From Bacteroidota bacterium (lineage in GTDB: Bacteria; Bacteroidota; Ignavibacteria; Ignavibacteriales; Ignavibacteriaceae): a stretch of DNA of 20,382 bases. The stretch lies in NCBI GenBank assembly GCA_021778375.1, contig JAJYCM010000020.1:1-20382 (forward strand), given 5' to 3'. Below are positions 1 to 7,675 of this stretch, one piece after another (within the stretch, counting starts at the first letter, position 1; the number at the start of each line of letters is the position of its first letter). Both the position numbers and the translations under genes were made by a program. The notes beneath the pieces were generated by a model that saw nothing but the letters and a program-made list of their open reading frames with translations, had not been told where the DNA came from and ran no database searches.

Positions 1-101
1 ATTTCGGCGCTGTCTTTGTTAAGAAAATTTGCGGCGACTATTACAATGTAGTAGGCTTACCGCTTACAAAGCTTTATCAAGCTTTAATAAAGGTCATTTG
101 A
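1..101 (+). CDS. maf: Maf-family nucleotide pyrophosphatase, C-terminal fragment
   Basis: The window opens inside a reading frame (codons from position 3) that ends with TGA at 99-101. The visible 32 residues include GDYYNVVGLPL, the conserved C-terminal signature of Maf/YceF proteins, preceded by GAVFVKKI. Maf proteins hydrolyse non-canonical nucleoside triphosphates in the cytoplasm and have been linked to septum formation. Only the last strand and helix are present because the rest lies upstream of the window. The stop is one base before the TTG start of the next gene, so the two are probably co-transcribed. The family call rests on one motif but that motif is distinctive. Confidence 0.75.
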   Translation, partial: FGAVFVKKICGDYYNVVGLPLTKLYQALIKVI

Positions 102-102
102 A

Positions 103-1062
103 TTGTTACAAAAAATCAAAAAAAAAATATTATTCTCAATAGCTGCTGCAGGTATTTTATATCTAGGATTTACCTTCTATGCGAACATTGATAAACTTGC
201 TGCCGTATTCGAGACATTTAACTGGTTTTTAATTCCGCTGCTTTCATTATTATCTCTTCTTAATTATTTCTTGCGTTTCTTAAAGTGGGATTATTATCTT
301 TTACTTGTAAAAGTTAAAATAAAAAGAATAGATTCATTCTTTATCTTTATGTCAAATTTAATTATGGCAGTTACCCCCGGAAAAATGGGTGAATTGTTAA
401 AATCATATTTGGTTAAAGAAATTTCAGGAACGCCCGTTAGCAAAACATTTCCTATCATTTTCGTTGAGCGTATAACAGATTTTGTTTCATTAATATTTAT
501 TACTTTGATAGGCGCTTATCTATATAATTTCGGCAGAGAAATAATATTGGGCGTCGGAATATTTTTCCTTTTGGTTTGTATTACGTTAAGTAACAAAAAA
601 ATTGCACTCCCTTTCCTTCAACTTCTAGAAAAAGTCAAATTTCTGGAGAAGCATCTAAAAAGTATCCATACTGCCTATGAAAGCTCCTACAGTATGCTTC
701 AACCGTTGCCTTTACTTTACATGACGGTACTTGGAATTATTTCTTGGTCTTTGGAATGTTTTGCTTATTACTTAATACTGATTAATTTTCACTTGCAAGT
801 TAATTTCTTGTGGGCAGCTTTCAGTTATGGTTTCGCGATTATCGTGGGCGCTTTATCAATGCTGCCTGGTGGACTTGGAATTACGGAAGGTTCTTTAACT
901 TTTATGCTTATTAGAAAAAATATTTCTAAAGATATAGCGGTAGCTTCAACTTTTATAATTAGAGCTGTTACACTTTGGTTTGCGGTCTTAGTCGGAATCA
1001 TAAGTGTGACTATTTATCAAAACAGATACGGTAAAATAACCGTAGAAACTGTTCAAAATTAG
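103..1062 (+). CDS. Flippase-like integral membrane protein (UPF0104 / LPG-synthase TM family)
   Basis: This 319-aa polytopic membrane protein has about seven or eight hydrophobic segments. Family motifs visible are TPGKMGELLK (about 91-100), VERITDF (121-127) and LPGGLGITEG (about 254-263), the pattern of the UPF0104/TIGR00374 family related to the flippase half of MprF. Members are thought to move or bind lipid or polyprenyl-linked substrates in the inner membrane; the substrate here cannot be read from sequence. The start is TTG at 103, chosen because AAAGG lies about ten bases upstream and it follows the maf stop directly, so it probably belongs to the maf transcript. Length is normal for the family. 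The soluble aminoacyl-lipid transferase domain of MprF is absent. Confidence 0.8.
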   Translation: MLQKIKKKILFSIAAAGILYLGFTFYANIDKLAAVFETFNWFLIPLLSLLSLLNYFLRFLKWDYYLLLVKVKIKRIDSFFIFMSNLIMAVTPGKMGELLKSYLVKEISGTPVSKTFPIIFVERITDFVSLIFITLIGAYLYNFGREIILGVGIFFLLVCITLSNKKIALPFLQLLEKVKFLEKHLKSIHTAYESSYSMLQPLPLLYMTVLGIISWSLECFAYYLILINFHLQVNFLWAAFSYGFAIIVGALSMLPGGLGITEGSLTFMLIRKNISKDIAVASTFIIRAVTLWFAVLVGIISVTIYQNRYGKITVETVQN

Positions 1063-1116
1063 AAAATTTAAACTGGCAAAGAGATAGTTAAAAAATTTAG
1101 AATGTTTAATTATGAA

Positions 1117-1151
1117 AACCGCTCTTCGCCTTGATTTTTAGAAAGGCGGTT
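1117..1151 (+). terminator. Possible weak hairpin terminator after the flippase-like gene
   Basis: AACCGC (1117-1122) and GCGGTT (1146-1151) form the outer arms of an imperfect hairpin. An alternative inner pairing joins CGCCTT (1127-1132) with AAGGCG (1143-1148). Only a broken T-rich stretch follows, so termination would be inefficient. It lies between two functionally unrelated genes, which is the main reason for suggesting it. Confidence 0.3.
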
Positions 1152-1193
1152 GTTATATTGTTTTAGTAGAAAAATTTCATAAAAGGTGATGCT

Positions 1194-1610
1194 ATGTCAA
1201 AAGATAATGGTTCAGGGAAAAATTTTTTAATAGGCTTTATTGCCGGCGGAGCAATTGGTGCTATTTTTGCATTACTTTATGCTCCCAAAAGCGGTAAAGA
1301 ATTGCGCGGAGATATTAAATCTAAAACTGATAGTCTTATGGATGATGCCAATGAGTATATCAGTGAGGCAAAAGACAAAGCAAAAGATTTAATTAATGAC
1401 GGAAGAAAAAAATCCGATAAATTAATTTCCGAAGCAAAAGTGAAGTCGGAAGAATTACTGAAAGATGCCGAAAAGATTTTTAACGATGCTAAAGTGAAAG
1501 CTAACACCGTTCTTGCGGCTGGCAAGGAAACTATTGAAAAAGAAACTGATAATTTGAAGTCAGCTTTCAAAGCTGGAGTTGACGCTTATAAAAATACCAA
1601 AAATTTATAG
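1194..1610 (+). CDS. YtxH-domain membrane-anchored protein
   Basis: This is a 138-aa protein with one N-terminal glycine-rich transmembrane segment (about residues 11-31, containing FIAGGAIGAIFALLYAP) followed by KSGKELR, the standard YtxH/GvpP-like signature. The remaining 100 residues are a charged Lys/Glu/Asp/Ala amphipathic helix rich in KAK and SEA motifs, resembling stress or LEA-like coiled-coil proteins. YtxH proteins are small inner-membrane proteins of uncertain role, often stress-induced. A GGTGA ribosome-binding site sits close to the ATG. The next gene, also a membrane-anchored helical protein, starts 22 bases later, so the two probably form an operon. Confidence 0.8.
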   Translation: MSKDNGSGKNFLIGFIAGGAIGAIFALLYAPKSGKELRGDIKSKTDSLMDDANEYISEAKDKAKDLINDGRKKSDKLISEAKVKSEELLKDAEKIFNDAKVKANTVLAAGKETIEKETDNLKSAFKAGVDAYKNTKNL

Positions 1611-1632
1611 CTAATAATCCTGAAAAAAACTT

Positions 1633-2019
1633 ATGGAAATAGTTTCTGTATTTGAAATAATTTTGCTTTTGTCTGCGAGTGCTCTATGTATAGCTCTGGT
1701 TATTTTTCTTAATCGGGTTACGAGTTCAGTAAAGGGCATACAAGAAAGTCTTCTGGATATTTCAACTCAAATTAAACCTTTAATTATATCTACGACGGCT
1801 TTAAGCGAAAAGTTAAATTATATTTCTGAAGAAATAAAAGATCAGGTTTATATCGGGAAAAATATTGTAACTGAAGTAAGAGATCGCGTTGATACAATTT
1901 TAGACTTAGAAGAAAAGATAAGAGGCGGATTTGAAACCTCAATTTTTGAATTTATAAAAAATCTATCTGCTATTTCTAATGCTGTAAGCGCTTTTTGGAA
2001 TGCCTACAAAAGAAAATAA
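1633..2019 (+). CDS. DUF948-like membrane-anchored coiled-coil protein
   Basis: This 128-aa protein has one N-terminal transmembrane helix (about residues 6-26, very hydrophobic) and then a long heptad-like helix (SSVKGIQESLLDISTQIKPL and onward) ending in a basic FWNAYKRK tail. This layout matches DUF948-type proteins, which often sit next to YtxH genes. The function of the family is not known. It starts 22 bases after the YtxH stop, with only a weak ribosome-binding site. The family assignment comes from architecture and context rather than a diagnostic motif. Confidence 0.6.
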   Translation: MEIVSVFEIILLLSASALCIALVIFLNRVTSSVKGIQESLLDISTQIKPLIISTTALSEKLNYISEEIKDQVYIGKNIVTEVRDRVDTILDLEEKIRGGFETSIFEFIKNLSAISNAVSAFWNAYKRK

Positions 2020-2066
2020 ATAATCAAAACATTATTGTCTCACCCTGAAGCTTAGGAGGAAATCCC

Positions 2067-4160
2067 TTGAAAGAATATGGTGCTGAATCAATCCGAAATG
2101 TTGCATTAATTGGTCACGGAGGAAGTGGTAAAACTACTTTATCCGAAGTTTTATTATATACTGCAGGTGTCATAAATAGAATCGGAACTATTCAAGATGG
2201 CACTACAACCTCAGATTATAGCCCTACTGAAATCGAAAAACAAATCTCAATTTCAACTTCTTTATTAAACTTTGAATGGAACAATTCAAAAATTAACTTG
2301 TTAGATACTCCCGGCTACGCCGACTTTCTGGGAGACGTTAAAACTGCAATGCGCGTTTGCGATACTGCGGTTATGGTTCTGAAATCTGCTGAAGGCGTTG
2401 AAGTAGGTTCAGAAACTACCGGAAGGTTTGTAAATGAATTCGGCTTACCTTCCGCTATTATAATTAATAAAATTGATAATGAACATTCTACTTTTACTAA
2501 AACAGAATTGCAGGCAAAGGATAGATTATCGTCCGGAGCAATCGTGGTTACTTTCCCTGTAAACGAAGGAATTAACTTTGATACGGTCATTGACGTTGTT
2601 GCAATGAAAGCTTATAAATACGGCGCAGTTGGTAGTAAAAAAGTTACCGAATCGGATATTCCTGCTGAATTGTTGCAAACAGCAGAAAAGTATCGAACAG
2701 AGTTTATAGAAAAAGTTGCCGAAACTACCGAAGAATTAATGAATAAGTATTTAGAAGACGGCAATCTTTCTCCTGAAGATCTTGATAAAGGAATAAAGCT
2801 TGCTCTGATGAAAAGAAATTTATCTCCGGTATTTGCAATCTCTGCTTCTAAGGCTGTTGGAATTAATAACTTCCTGGATTTCTCATCAAAATATTTCCCT
2901 TCACCCGCAGATAGGGTTGGCGAAGAAGTGCTGCTTAAGGAAAGCAATAATAAGCTTCTTCTGAAGCCGGAGGCAAAAGGCGAGCCTGTACTTTTCATAT
3001 TCAAGACTCTTTCGGAACAGCATGTCGGAGAGCTCTCACTCTTCAAGGTTTATTCCGGATATGTTGCGGCGGGAATGGATTTGATAAATCAAACTAATTC
3101 AAAATCAGAAAGATTGAGCCAACTATCAACTCTAAACGGACATAACCGCACCGAAGCGCCAAAGCTCTTAGCCGGTGACTTGGGTGCTGTGGTAAAATTG
3201 AAAGATACGCACACTAATAATACCTTAACTTCGAAAAATCTTTCCGTTATTATTAAACCGATTGAGTTTCCTGAAGCTGTTATTAGAAGTGCAATCGTTC
3301 CAAAAGCTAAAGGCGATGAGGATAAAATTGCCTCGGGCTTGCACACACTTCATGAAGAAGATCCTTCATTTAGCGTTAAGTTTGATCCTGAAATTTCTCA
3401 AACAATTATTTCCGGACAAGGTGAGCTTCAGCTTAGTTTGGCTGTAAAACGATTGAAAGAAAGATATGATGTTGATGTTGATCTTGTTGAACCTCGAGTT
3501 CCATTCCGGGAGACCATAAAAGGCAGAGTTGACGACGCCGAATATAAACATAAAAAACAATCCGGCGGAAGAGGGCAATATGGGCATGTCCATTTTAAAA
3601 TGGAACCACTAGCAAGAGGTAAGGGATTTGAATTTGTAAATGCTATTGTTGGCGGTGTTGTTCCGGGAAGGTTTATTCCTGCTGTTGAAAAGGGAATAAT
3701 TGACACGATGCAGAAAGGTGTACTCTCCGGTAATGAGGTAGTTGACATTAAAGTTACTTTGTTTGACGGTACATATCATGATGTTGACTCCGATGAAATG
3801 TCGTTTAAGCTTGCAGCTTCGCAATGCTTCAAAAAGGGCTTCCTTGAAGCAAAGCCTGTTCTTCTTGAACCGATTTATGAGATCGAAGTCACAGTTCCGG
3901 AAGAATATATGGGCGATGTTATGGGTGATATTTCAAGCCGACGCGGGAAAATATTCGGGATGGATTCAGACGGACATTTTCAAAAAATTAAAGCACATAT
4001 TCCTTTAGCGGAACTTCATAAATATTCTTCAAATTTGCGTAGCTTAACTCAGGGTAGAGGCGGGCATAAAACGCACTTTGCTTATTATGAAGAAGTTCCA
4101 AAAGAAGTTGAACAAAAAATTGTTGACGAATATAAAAAGTCCAGAGAAGAAGGACATTAA
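2067..4160 (+). CDS. Elongation factor G-like translational GTPase
   Basis: This 697-aa protein has the full EF-G layout. The GTPase domain shows the P-loop GHGGSGKT (16-23), DTPG (80-83), NKID (134-137) and SASK (259-262). Domain IV carries KKQSGGRGQYGHV, and domain V ends in GRGGHKTHFAYYEEVP. The switch I region reads EKQISI (about 57-62) instead of the canonical RGITI, which is typical of the second EF-G-like subfamily found beside a canonical fusA in many bacteria. Its cellular job is less certain than that of translocase EF-G; a ribosome-linked role is likely. The start is TTG at 2067, supported by a perfect AGGAGGA at 2054-2060. A strong terminator follows the stop, so it appears to end its transcription unit. 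Confidence 0.88.
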   Translation: MKEYGAESIRNVALIGHGGSGKTTLSEVLLYTAGVINRIGTIQDGTTTSDYSPTEIEKQISISTSLLNFEWNNSKINLLDTPGYADFLGDVKTAMRVCDTAVMVLKSAEGVEVGSETTGRFVNEFGLPSAIIINKIDNEHSTFTKTELQAKDRLSSGAIVVTFPVNEGINFDTVIDVVAMKAYKYGAVGSKKVTESDIPAELLQTAEKYRTEFIEKVAETTEELMNKYLEDGNLSPEDLDKGIKLALMKRNLSPVFAISASKAVGINNFLDFSSKYFPSPADRVGEEVLLKESNNKLLLKPEAKGEPVLFIFKTLSEQHVGELSLFKVYSGYVAAGMDLINQTNSKSERLSQLSTLNGHNRTEAPKLLAGDLGAVVKLKDTHTNNTLTSKNLSVIIKPIEFPEAVIRSAIVPKAKGDEDKIASGLHTLHEEDPSFSVKFDPEISQTIISGQGELQLSLAVKRLKERYDVDVDLVEPRVPFRETIKGRVDDAEYKHKKQSGGRGQYGHVHFKMEPLARGKGFEFVNAIVGGVVPGRFIPAVEKGIIDTMQKGVLSGNEVVDIKVTLFDGTYHDVDSDEMSFKLAASQCFKKGFLEAKPVLLEPIYEIEVTVPEEYMGDVMGDISSRRGKIFGMDSDGHFQKIKAHIPLAELHKYSSNLRSLTQGRGGHKTHFAYYEEVPKEVEQKIVDEYKKSREEGH

Positions 4161-4166
4161 ATTTGT

Positions 4167-4194
4167 GAGCGGCTAATATAGCCGCTCTTTTATT
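4167..4194 (+). terminator. Rho-independent terminator after the EF-G-like gene
   Basis: GAGCGGCT (4167-4174) pairs perfectly with AGCCGCTC (4180-4187), extendable by one A-T pair, across a three- to five-base loop. TTTTATTTT follows immediately. This is a textbook intrinsic terminator, six bases after the EF-G-like stop codon. Confidence 0.9.
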
Positions 4195-4207
4195 TTGAAG
4201 AGGTTCA

Positions 4208-4708
4208 ATGGAAAAACTTTGGTCGCCCTGGCGCTCGCAGTATATTGATTCCATTAAAGAAAAACACTCAAATAAAGGGTGTTTCCTATGCGAAGCAGCA
4301 AAAGTAAATCCTTCTGATATAGAAAATCTTCTTGTTTATAAAGGCAAATTTACTTTTACAATTTTGAATCTTTATCCATACAATAATGGTCATTTGATGG
4401 TTGTTCCCAATCGTCATTTAAGCGACTTCACAGAGCTTACTGAGGAAGAAAATAATGAGATTATGCTGAATCTTCAGAAAGCACAAAAAGCATTGACCGA
4501 TGTTTTTTCCCCGGAAGGATTTAATGTTGGTGCTAATTTAGGAAAAGTGAGCGGTGCTGGAATAGATGATCATATCCATTTTCACATTGTACCGCGTTGG
4601 AACGGAGATACTAACTTTATGCCGGTTCTTGGTGAAGTGAAAATTATTTCGCAAGATCTTTTTTCAACAAAAAAAAAATTGCTTGAAGCATATTCAAAAT
4701 TAAAGTAA
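4208..4708 (+). CDS. HIT-family nucleotide hydrolase/phosphorylase
   Basis: This 166-aa cytoplasmic protein carries the histidine triad HIHFHIV (H122, H124, H126), followed by PRW, and the upstream GHLMVVPNRH strand-loop of the HIT fold. The N-terminal CFLC (25-28) resembles the metal-binding pair seen in the Ap4A-hydrolase-like branch. HIT enzymes use the central histidine to form a nucleotidyl intermediate when hydrolysing dinucleoside polyphosphates or adenylylated compounds; the substrate here is not determinable. The N-terminus MEKLWSPWR is typical of this branch, which supports the ATG at 4208, with GAGG at 4199-4202 as ribosome-binding site. It lies just past the preceding terminator and may share a transcript with the following lipoprotein (11-base gap). 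Confidence 0.88.
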   Translation: MEKLWSPWRSQYIDSIKEKHSNKGCFLCEAAKVNPSDIENLLVYKGKFTFTILNLYPYNNGHLMVVPNRHLSDFTELTEEENNEIMLNLQKAQKALTDVFSPEGFNVGANLGKVSGAGIDDHIHFHIVPRWNGDTNFMPVLGEVKIISQDLFSTKKKLLEAYSKLK

Positions 4709-4719
4709 TTATTTTTAGA

Positions 4720-5502
4720 ATGAATTTAAATTATAAAATATCGTTTCTAAGAATTAAATGGGATGAAATCCGTAAATTGATTTTAAGCCTGGCAATGATC
4801 TTGGTTATTGCAGGATGTTCATCAACACAGAGGGTTCCTAAAGAATTAACTCCCAAACCCATATCTAAAGTAGTCCCAACAGAGACTCTGATTAAGAACA
4901 ATTCATTAGTTGAACGAGAGTTTATCCATAATTCGAGAATACTCTCAATTGATAAAATAAAATTTAATTATGTCTCACGCAATAAATTAGGACGTGGAGA
5001 AAGGTATTCTCAACAAAAATTTAACCAAAATGGTTTTTTAACCGAGACAATTTTTTACGATAATCATGGGGAAATAGAATCGCGTTATACTTATGAATAT
5101 GATGCCCAAGGATATCTCTCTGAGACTTTAAGATATGATGCAACAGGCAAAGAAGTTAAAAAGTACACATACGAATACAATGAGTATGGCAACAAGATCA
5201 AAGCAATAAGATATAATATGGATGGGGAGATGGAGAAGTATTATATTTACAAATATGATGGAAATGGAAATCTTATTGATGATTTATGGTATGATGTAAG
5301 CGGTAAATTAGACTATAAAATTATTAACAAGTATAATGAAGATAGGAAGAAAATTCTATCTGAAAGCTATAACGGCGACGGCAATTTAGAAGAAAGAATC
5401 TCATATCAGTATGATCGAAATAATTTGATTGAAGAAATAAGATCCGATAAAGATGGGAAAAAGATAGGGATCATTCAATACGTTTACAAAAAATACAATT
5501 AA
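4720..5502 (+). CDS. Lipoprotein with six YD-like repeats
   Basis: This is a 260-aa predicted lipoprotein. A basic stretch and hydrophobic core (about residues 16-32) lead to the lipobox VIAGC with C33 as the lipidated cysteine. From about residue 100 to the end there are roughly six copies of a 26-residue unit, with cores such as YTYEYDAQGYL, YTYEYNEYGNK and YIYKYDGNGNL, resembling RHS/YD beta repeats. These usually form extended beta structures on exported proteins. No toxin domain or catalytic motif is visible, so a structural or binding role in the envelope is inferred. The ATG at 4720 has no good ribosome-binding site and gives a rather long pre-signal region, so the exact start is uncertain. 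It is the last chromosomal gene before the tRNA. Confidence 0.7.
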   Translation: MNLNYKISFLRIKWDEIRKLILSLAMILVIAGCSSTQRVPKELTPKPISKVVPTETLIKNNSLVEREFIHNSRILSIDKIKFNYVSRNKLGRGERYSQQKFNQNGFLTETIFYDNHGEIESRYTYEYDAQGYLSETLRYDATGKEVKKYTYEYNEYGNKIKAIRYNMDGEMEKYYIYKYDGNGNLIDDLWYDVSGKLDYKIINKYNEDRKKILSESYNGDGNLEERISYQYDRNNLIEEIRSDKDGKKIGIIQYVYKKYN

Positions 5503-5525
5503 ATTTTCCTAATCGCCCCAAGAAT

Positions 5526-5557
5526 TTTGCAAAAAGGGAATAGAAGTATTATTTTTG
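5526..5557 (+). promoter_or_regulatory. Bacteroidota-type promoter for the tRNA
   Basis: TTTG at 5526-5529 and TATTTTTG at 5550-5557 match the -33 TTTG and -7 TAnnTTTG elements known for Bacteroidota primary sigma factors, separated by 20 bases. The tRNA begins 13 bases after the -7 box, a sensible distance for a short leader. This is also one of the better lineage clues in the window. The same bases contain an 8-bp inverted repeat (TGCAAAAA and TTTTTGCA), which may be coincidental. Confidence 0.6.
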
Positions 5558-5569
5558 CATATAAAAAAA

Positions 5570-5643
5570 GGGCTCGTAGCTCAGTTGGTTAGAGCAGCTG
5601 ACTCATAATCAGCGGGTCGAAGGTTCAAGTCCTCCCGAGCCCA
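5570..5643 (+). tRNA. tRNA-Met (CAT anticodon), target of element integration
   Basis: This is a complete 74-nt cloverleaf. The acceptor stem GGGCTCG pairs with CGAGCCC, the D stem GCTC pairs with GAGC, and the anticodon stem GCTGA pairs with TCAGC around loop CTCATAA (CAT at 5604-5606). The T stem GAAGG/CCTCC has one A-C mismatch (5620 and 5634), and the T loop is TTCAAGT. The paired 1-72 position excludes initiator tRNA. An elongator Met identity is most likely; tRNA-Ile2 with a lysidine-modified CAT cannot be excluded by anticodon alone. CCA is not encoded. Everything from the anticodon loop onward is duplicated at 20320-20362, so the integrated element supplies the 3' half of this gene and keeps it intact. 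Confidence 0.95.
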
Positions 5644-5644
5644 C
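5602..5644 (+). repeat. attL: left 43-bp direct repeat inside the tRNA
   Basis: The repeat starts at the first base of the anticodon loop (CTCATAA) and runs through the T arm, the acceptor stem and one base past the discriminator. It is identical to 20320-20362. Crossover at the anticodon loop is common for tyrosine integrases that use tRNA genes. Confidence 0.93.
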
Positions 5645-5691
5645 TAATTTGGCAGTATTCCTGCTGATCTTTTACAATTTGCTTTATGAAC

Positions 5692-5723
5692 TGATACCAA
5701 AAAAAGTATCAATTTTGGTATCA
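5692..5723. promoter_or_regulatory. 11-bp inverted repeat between attL and the integrase
   Basis: TGATACCAAAA (5692-5702) and TTTTGGTATCA (5713-5723) are perfect inverted repeats around a 10-base spacer, which itself contains another GTATC. It lies 48 bases inside the attL repeat and 24 bases before the integrase ATG. It could be an operator controlling the integrase, an arm-type integrase site or an excisionase site. The symmetry is certain; the role is inferred. Confidence 0.5.
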
Positions 5724-5729
5724 TCATTA

Positions 5730-5745
5730 GGGGGGGGTTCCCCCC
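5730..5745 (+). promoter_or_regulatory. G8-TT-C6 hairpin covering the integrase ribosome-binding site
   Basis: Eight G residues (5730-5737), two T residues and six C residues (5740-5745) end one base before the integrase ATG at 5747. The G run is the only Shine-Dalgarno-like sequence (AGGGGG), yet it can pair with the C run to form a very stable short stem. This would hide the ribosome-binding site, suggesting translational control of the integrase, or simply a mutable homopolymer. It is the most GC-rich spot in an otherwise AT-rich area. Confidence 0.5.
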
Positions 5746-5746
5746 A

Positions 5747-6799
5747 ATGACTTTCTTCAGACGCAAAAATGGTATTTATTATATAAAATTTTGGGATGAA
5801 ACTGAACAAAAGGAGAAAAGAGTTTCAACCGGGAAAAGAACAAAGAGGGAAGCTTTAAAATTTCTATCCAATTATCAACAATATCCGAAAATTAAAACTA
5901 CTACAACTAAGATATTACTTTCAAAATTTAAAGATGAATATCGGGAGTATGTTGAGAAAACATATTCTAAAAATTATTTAAGGTCAATAGAGCTTAGCTT
6001 TCGTATGTTAACTAGAGAAATAGGGGATGTTAGATTGGAAAAAATAACCATTAGGGATATTGAAAACTTCGTTGCGACAAAATTTAGTTCAAGTCAAAAC
6101 GCTGCAGCACTCTATTATCGCACATGTAAGGCAGCTTTCAATAAAGCTGTAAGCTGGGGGTACTTGGACACAAATCCATTTAAATCAATCAAATTACCTA
6201 AAATTAAGACTTCACATCCATCATTCATTACAGAACAAGATCTGGGATTGATAATTAAAAATTCAAAGAACGAGTTACTCAATCAGATATTCATTTTTGC
6301 TTTTAATTGTGGACTAAGAGTAGGAGAAATTGTAAATTTAAAATGGGGAGCAGTCGATCTTGAAAATAGAATATTAACTGTTAAAAACAATGAGGCATTT
6401 GTAACTAAAAGCAAGAAAGAAAGAATTGTCCCAATTAATAATAAGCTTTATAAAGTTCTAAACGAAAGGTCACAAAAACTTGGGAATATAAGCAATAATG
6501 AATTTGTTTTCTATCGGGTCAGGGGCGTTAGGATAAATGAGGATTTCATTAGTAAAAAATTTAAAGAGGCAGTACGGTTAGCTGGATTTGACGAGCACAT
6601 CCACATGCACACTTTACGACATTCGTTTGCTAGTAATTTAATTCAACGGGGTGTTTCTATATATGTAATAAAAGAACTGCTAGGGCATCAAGATATTTCT
6701 ACTACTCAAATCTATTCGCATTTACAAAATAAGAATCTTTTTGATGCAGTAAAATTATTAGATATTGATCCAGAACCAAATAAAGAGCCAACATGTTAA
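5747..6799 (+). CDS. int: Tyrosine integrase with N-terminal arm-binding domain
   Basis: This 350-aa site-specific recombinase probably integrates and excises the element at tRNA-Met. Residues 1-45 form a small beta domain (NGIYYIKFWDE...KRVSTGKRTKREA) like the arm-DNA-binding domain of phage integrases. Residues about 55-150 form the SAM-like core-binding domain. The catalytic domain shows R191 (GLRVGE), K221 in TKSKKER, H288 and R291 (HTLRH), H314 (LLGHQ) and Y323 (TTQIYSH). All the expected active-site residues are present, so the enzyme should be functional. It lies about 100 bases inside attL, pointing away from the tRNA. Translation may be limited by the G/C hairpin at its start. It is clearly related in its core and catalytic domains to the second recombinase at 14085. 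Confidence 0.93.
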   Translation: MTFFRRKNGIYYIKFWDETEQKEKRVSTGKRTKREALKFLSNYQQYPKIKTTTTKILLSKFKDEYREYVEKTYSKNYLRSIELSFRMLTREIGDVRLEKITIRDIENFVATKFSSSQNAAALYYRTCKAAFNKAVSWGYLDTNPFKSIKLPKIKTSHPSFITEQDLGLIIKNSKNELLNQIFIFAFNCGLRVGEIVNLKWGAVDLENRILTVKNNEAFVTKSKKERIVPINNKLYKVLNERSQKLGNISNNEFVFYRVRGVRINEDFISKKFKEAVRLAGFDEHIHMHTLRHSFASNLIQRGVSIYVIKELLGHQDISTTQIYSHLQNKNLFDAVKLLDIDPEPNKEPTC

Positions 6800-6924
6800 A
6801 ACTTCTTTTATATTCTAAAGAGAATGCCGTTATTAGTTATTTTCAATCATGGTTTGATTAAATATAAACTTATTATCATAATTCGTTAAAATCAATAATA
6901 AACAACAACTATATGGAGCTAAAA

Positions 6925-7293
6925 ATGGAAAGCAGAATATTTCAGTCTCGAGAAGGCTTTGAAGAACAAACCAACCAATTATCGGAATTGTTTTTTAGTC
7001 TAATAGCCGCTGGTAATAGCGATGACCAGAACGAATTGTTAGTGATTGTTCAAGGGGTAATGGGAAGAACAGATGATCCCAATAAAAGAATTTATCTCTT
7101 AGCTGAAGAAATAAAATTGAATTATTTAGATCCCAGAAGCTCTACGTTAATTGAGTTACAGAAGGGATTTAATAATGGCATATATTATTCATTATTACAG
7201 ACAGTCATAACTGACATAATTGATTACTGGGAGATATCTAAGGAAATCATTAAACAATATGAAGAAAGCGCTTTAATTCCGAAAAACAATTGA
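6925..7293 (+). CDS. Hypothetical helical protein
   Basis: This gene of about 122 residues is not recognised. The ATG at 6925 is preferred over the in-frame ATG at 6913 because GGAG at 6915-6918 gives it a well-spaced ribosome-binding site, which would be internal if 6913 were used. The protein is acidic and mostly helical, with no signal peptide or membrane segment (features include SELFFSLIAAGNSDDQNELL and a C-terminal YWEISKEIIKQYEE). It lies between the integrase and another small unknown gene, a position where phages and satellites often keep regulators or anti-phage genes. That is context only; no function is claimed. Confidence 0.6.
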   Translation: MESRIFQSREGFEEQTNQLSELFFSLIAAGNSDDQNELLVIVQGVMGRTDDPNKRIYLLAEEIKLNYLDPRSSTLIELQKGFNNGIYYSLLQTVITDIIDYWEISKEIIKQYEESALIPKNN

Positions 7294-7365
7294 ACTAGTA
7301 AAGTGTTTACAACCTACAGAGAACATAATAACTTTCAATTTAGAAATTAAATAAGGGTAATCAAA

Positions 7366-7587
7366 ATGCAACCCAAAGGAACAAAACACGAACTCATTAA
7401 TTTTATAGAGACAAATTGCCCACAACTTTATAAAAAGTTTAAACCGAGTAATCAAGAATGTGACATATTATTAGATGCTGCGGTACATAATCCCTTAAGG
7501 CTAATTCAGGGATTGTTAAAAATAGAGAGAGTGTATTCCATTGATTTATTGAGAGTCAAGGTGATTATTGAACTTATTGGTTTATAA
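7366..7587 (+). CDS. Small hypothetical protein
   Basis: This 73-aa protein is not recognised. It has AAGGGT about nine bases upstream of the ATG. The sequence is largely helical, with a NCPQLYKKFKP segment near residue 20 and a hydrophobic C-terminal third (IDLLRVKVIIELIGL). There is no signal peptide. It follows the preceding unknown gene by 72 bases in the same direction. It may be a small DNA- or protein-binding regulator, but no motif proves this. Confidence 0.5.
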   Translation: MQPKGTKHELINFIETNCPQLYKKFKPSNQECDILLDAAVHNPLRLIQGLLKIERVYSIDLLRVKVIIELIGL

Positions 7588-7675
7588 AATTTCGTCGTAT
7601 CATTTATTAATAGAAATATTAATTAGTTCAAGATAATATAGGGTATCATTATATATCCGAATTCTAGGAGGTAAA

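Noticed and set aside
2315..4254. Several minus-strand and alternative-frame open frames over the EF-G-like and HIT genes
   Set aside because: They overlap clearly conserved genes, lack start signals and have a composition expected from antisense of coding DNA.
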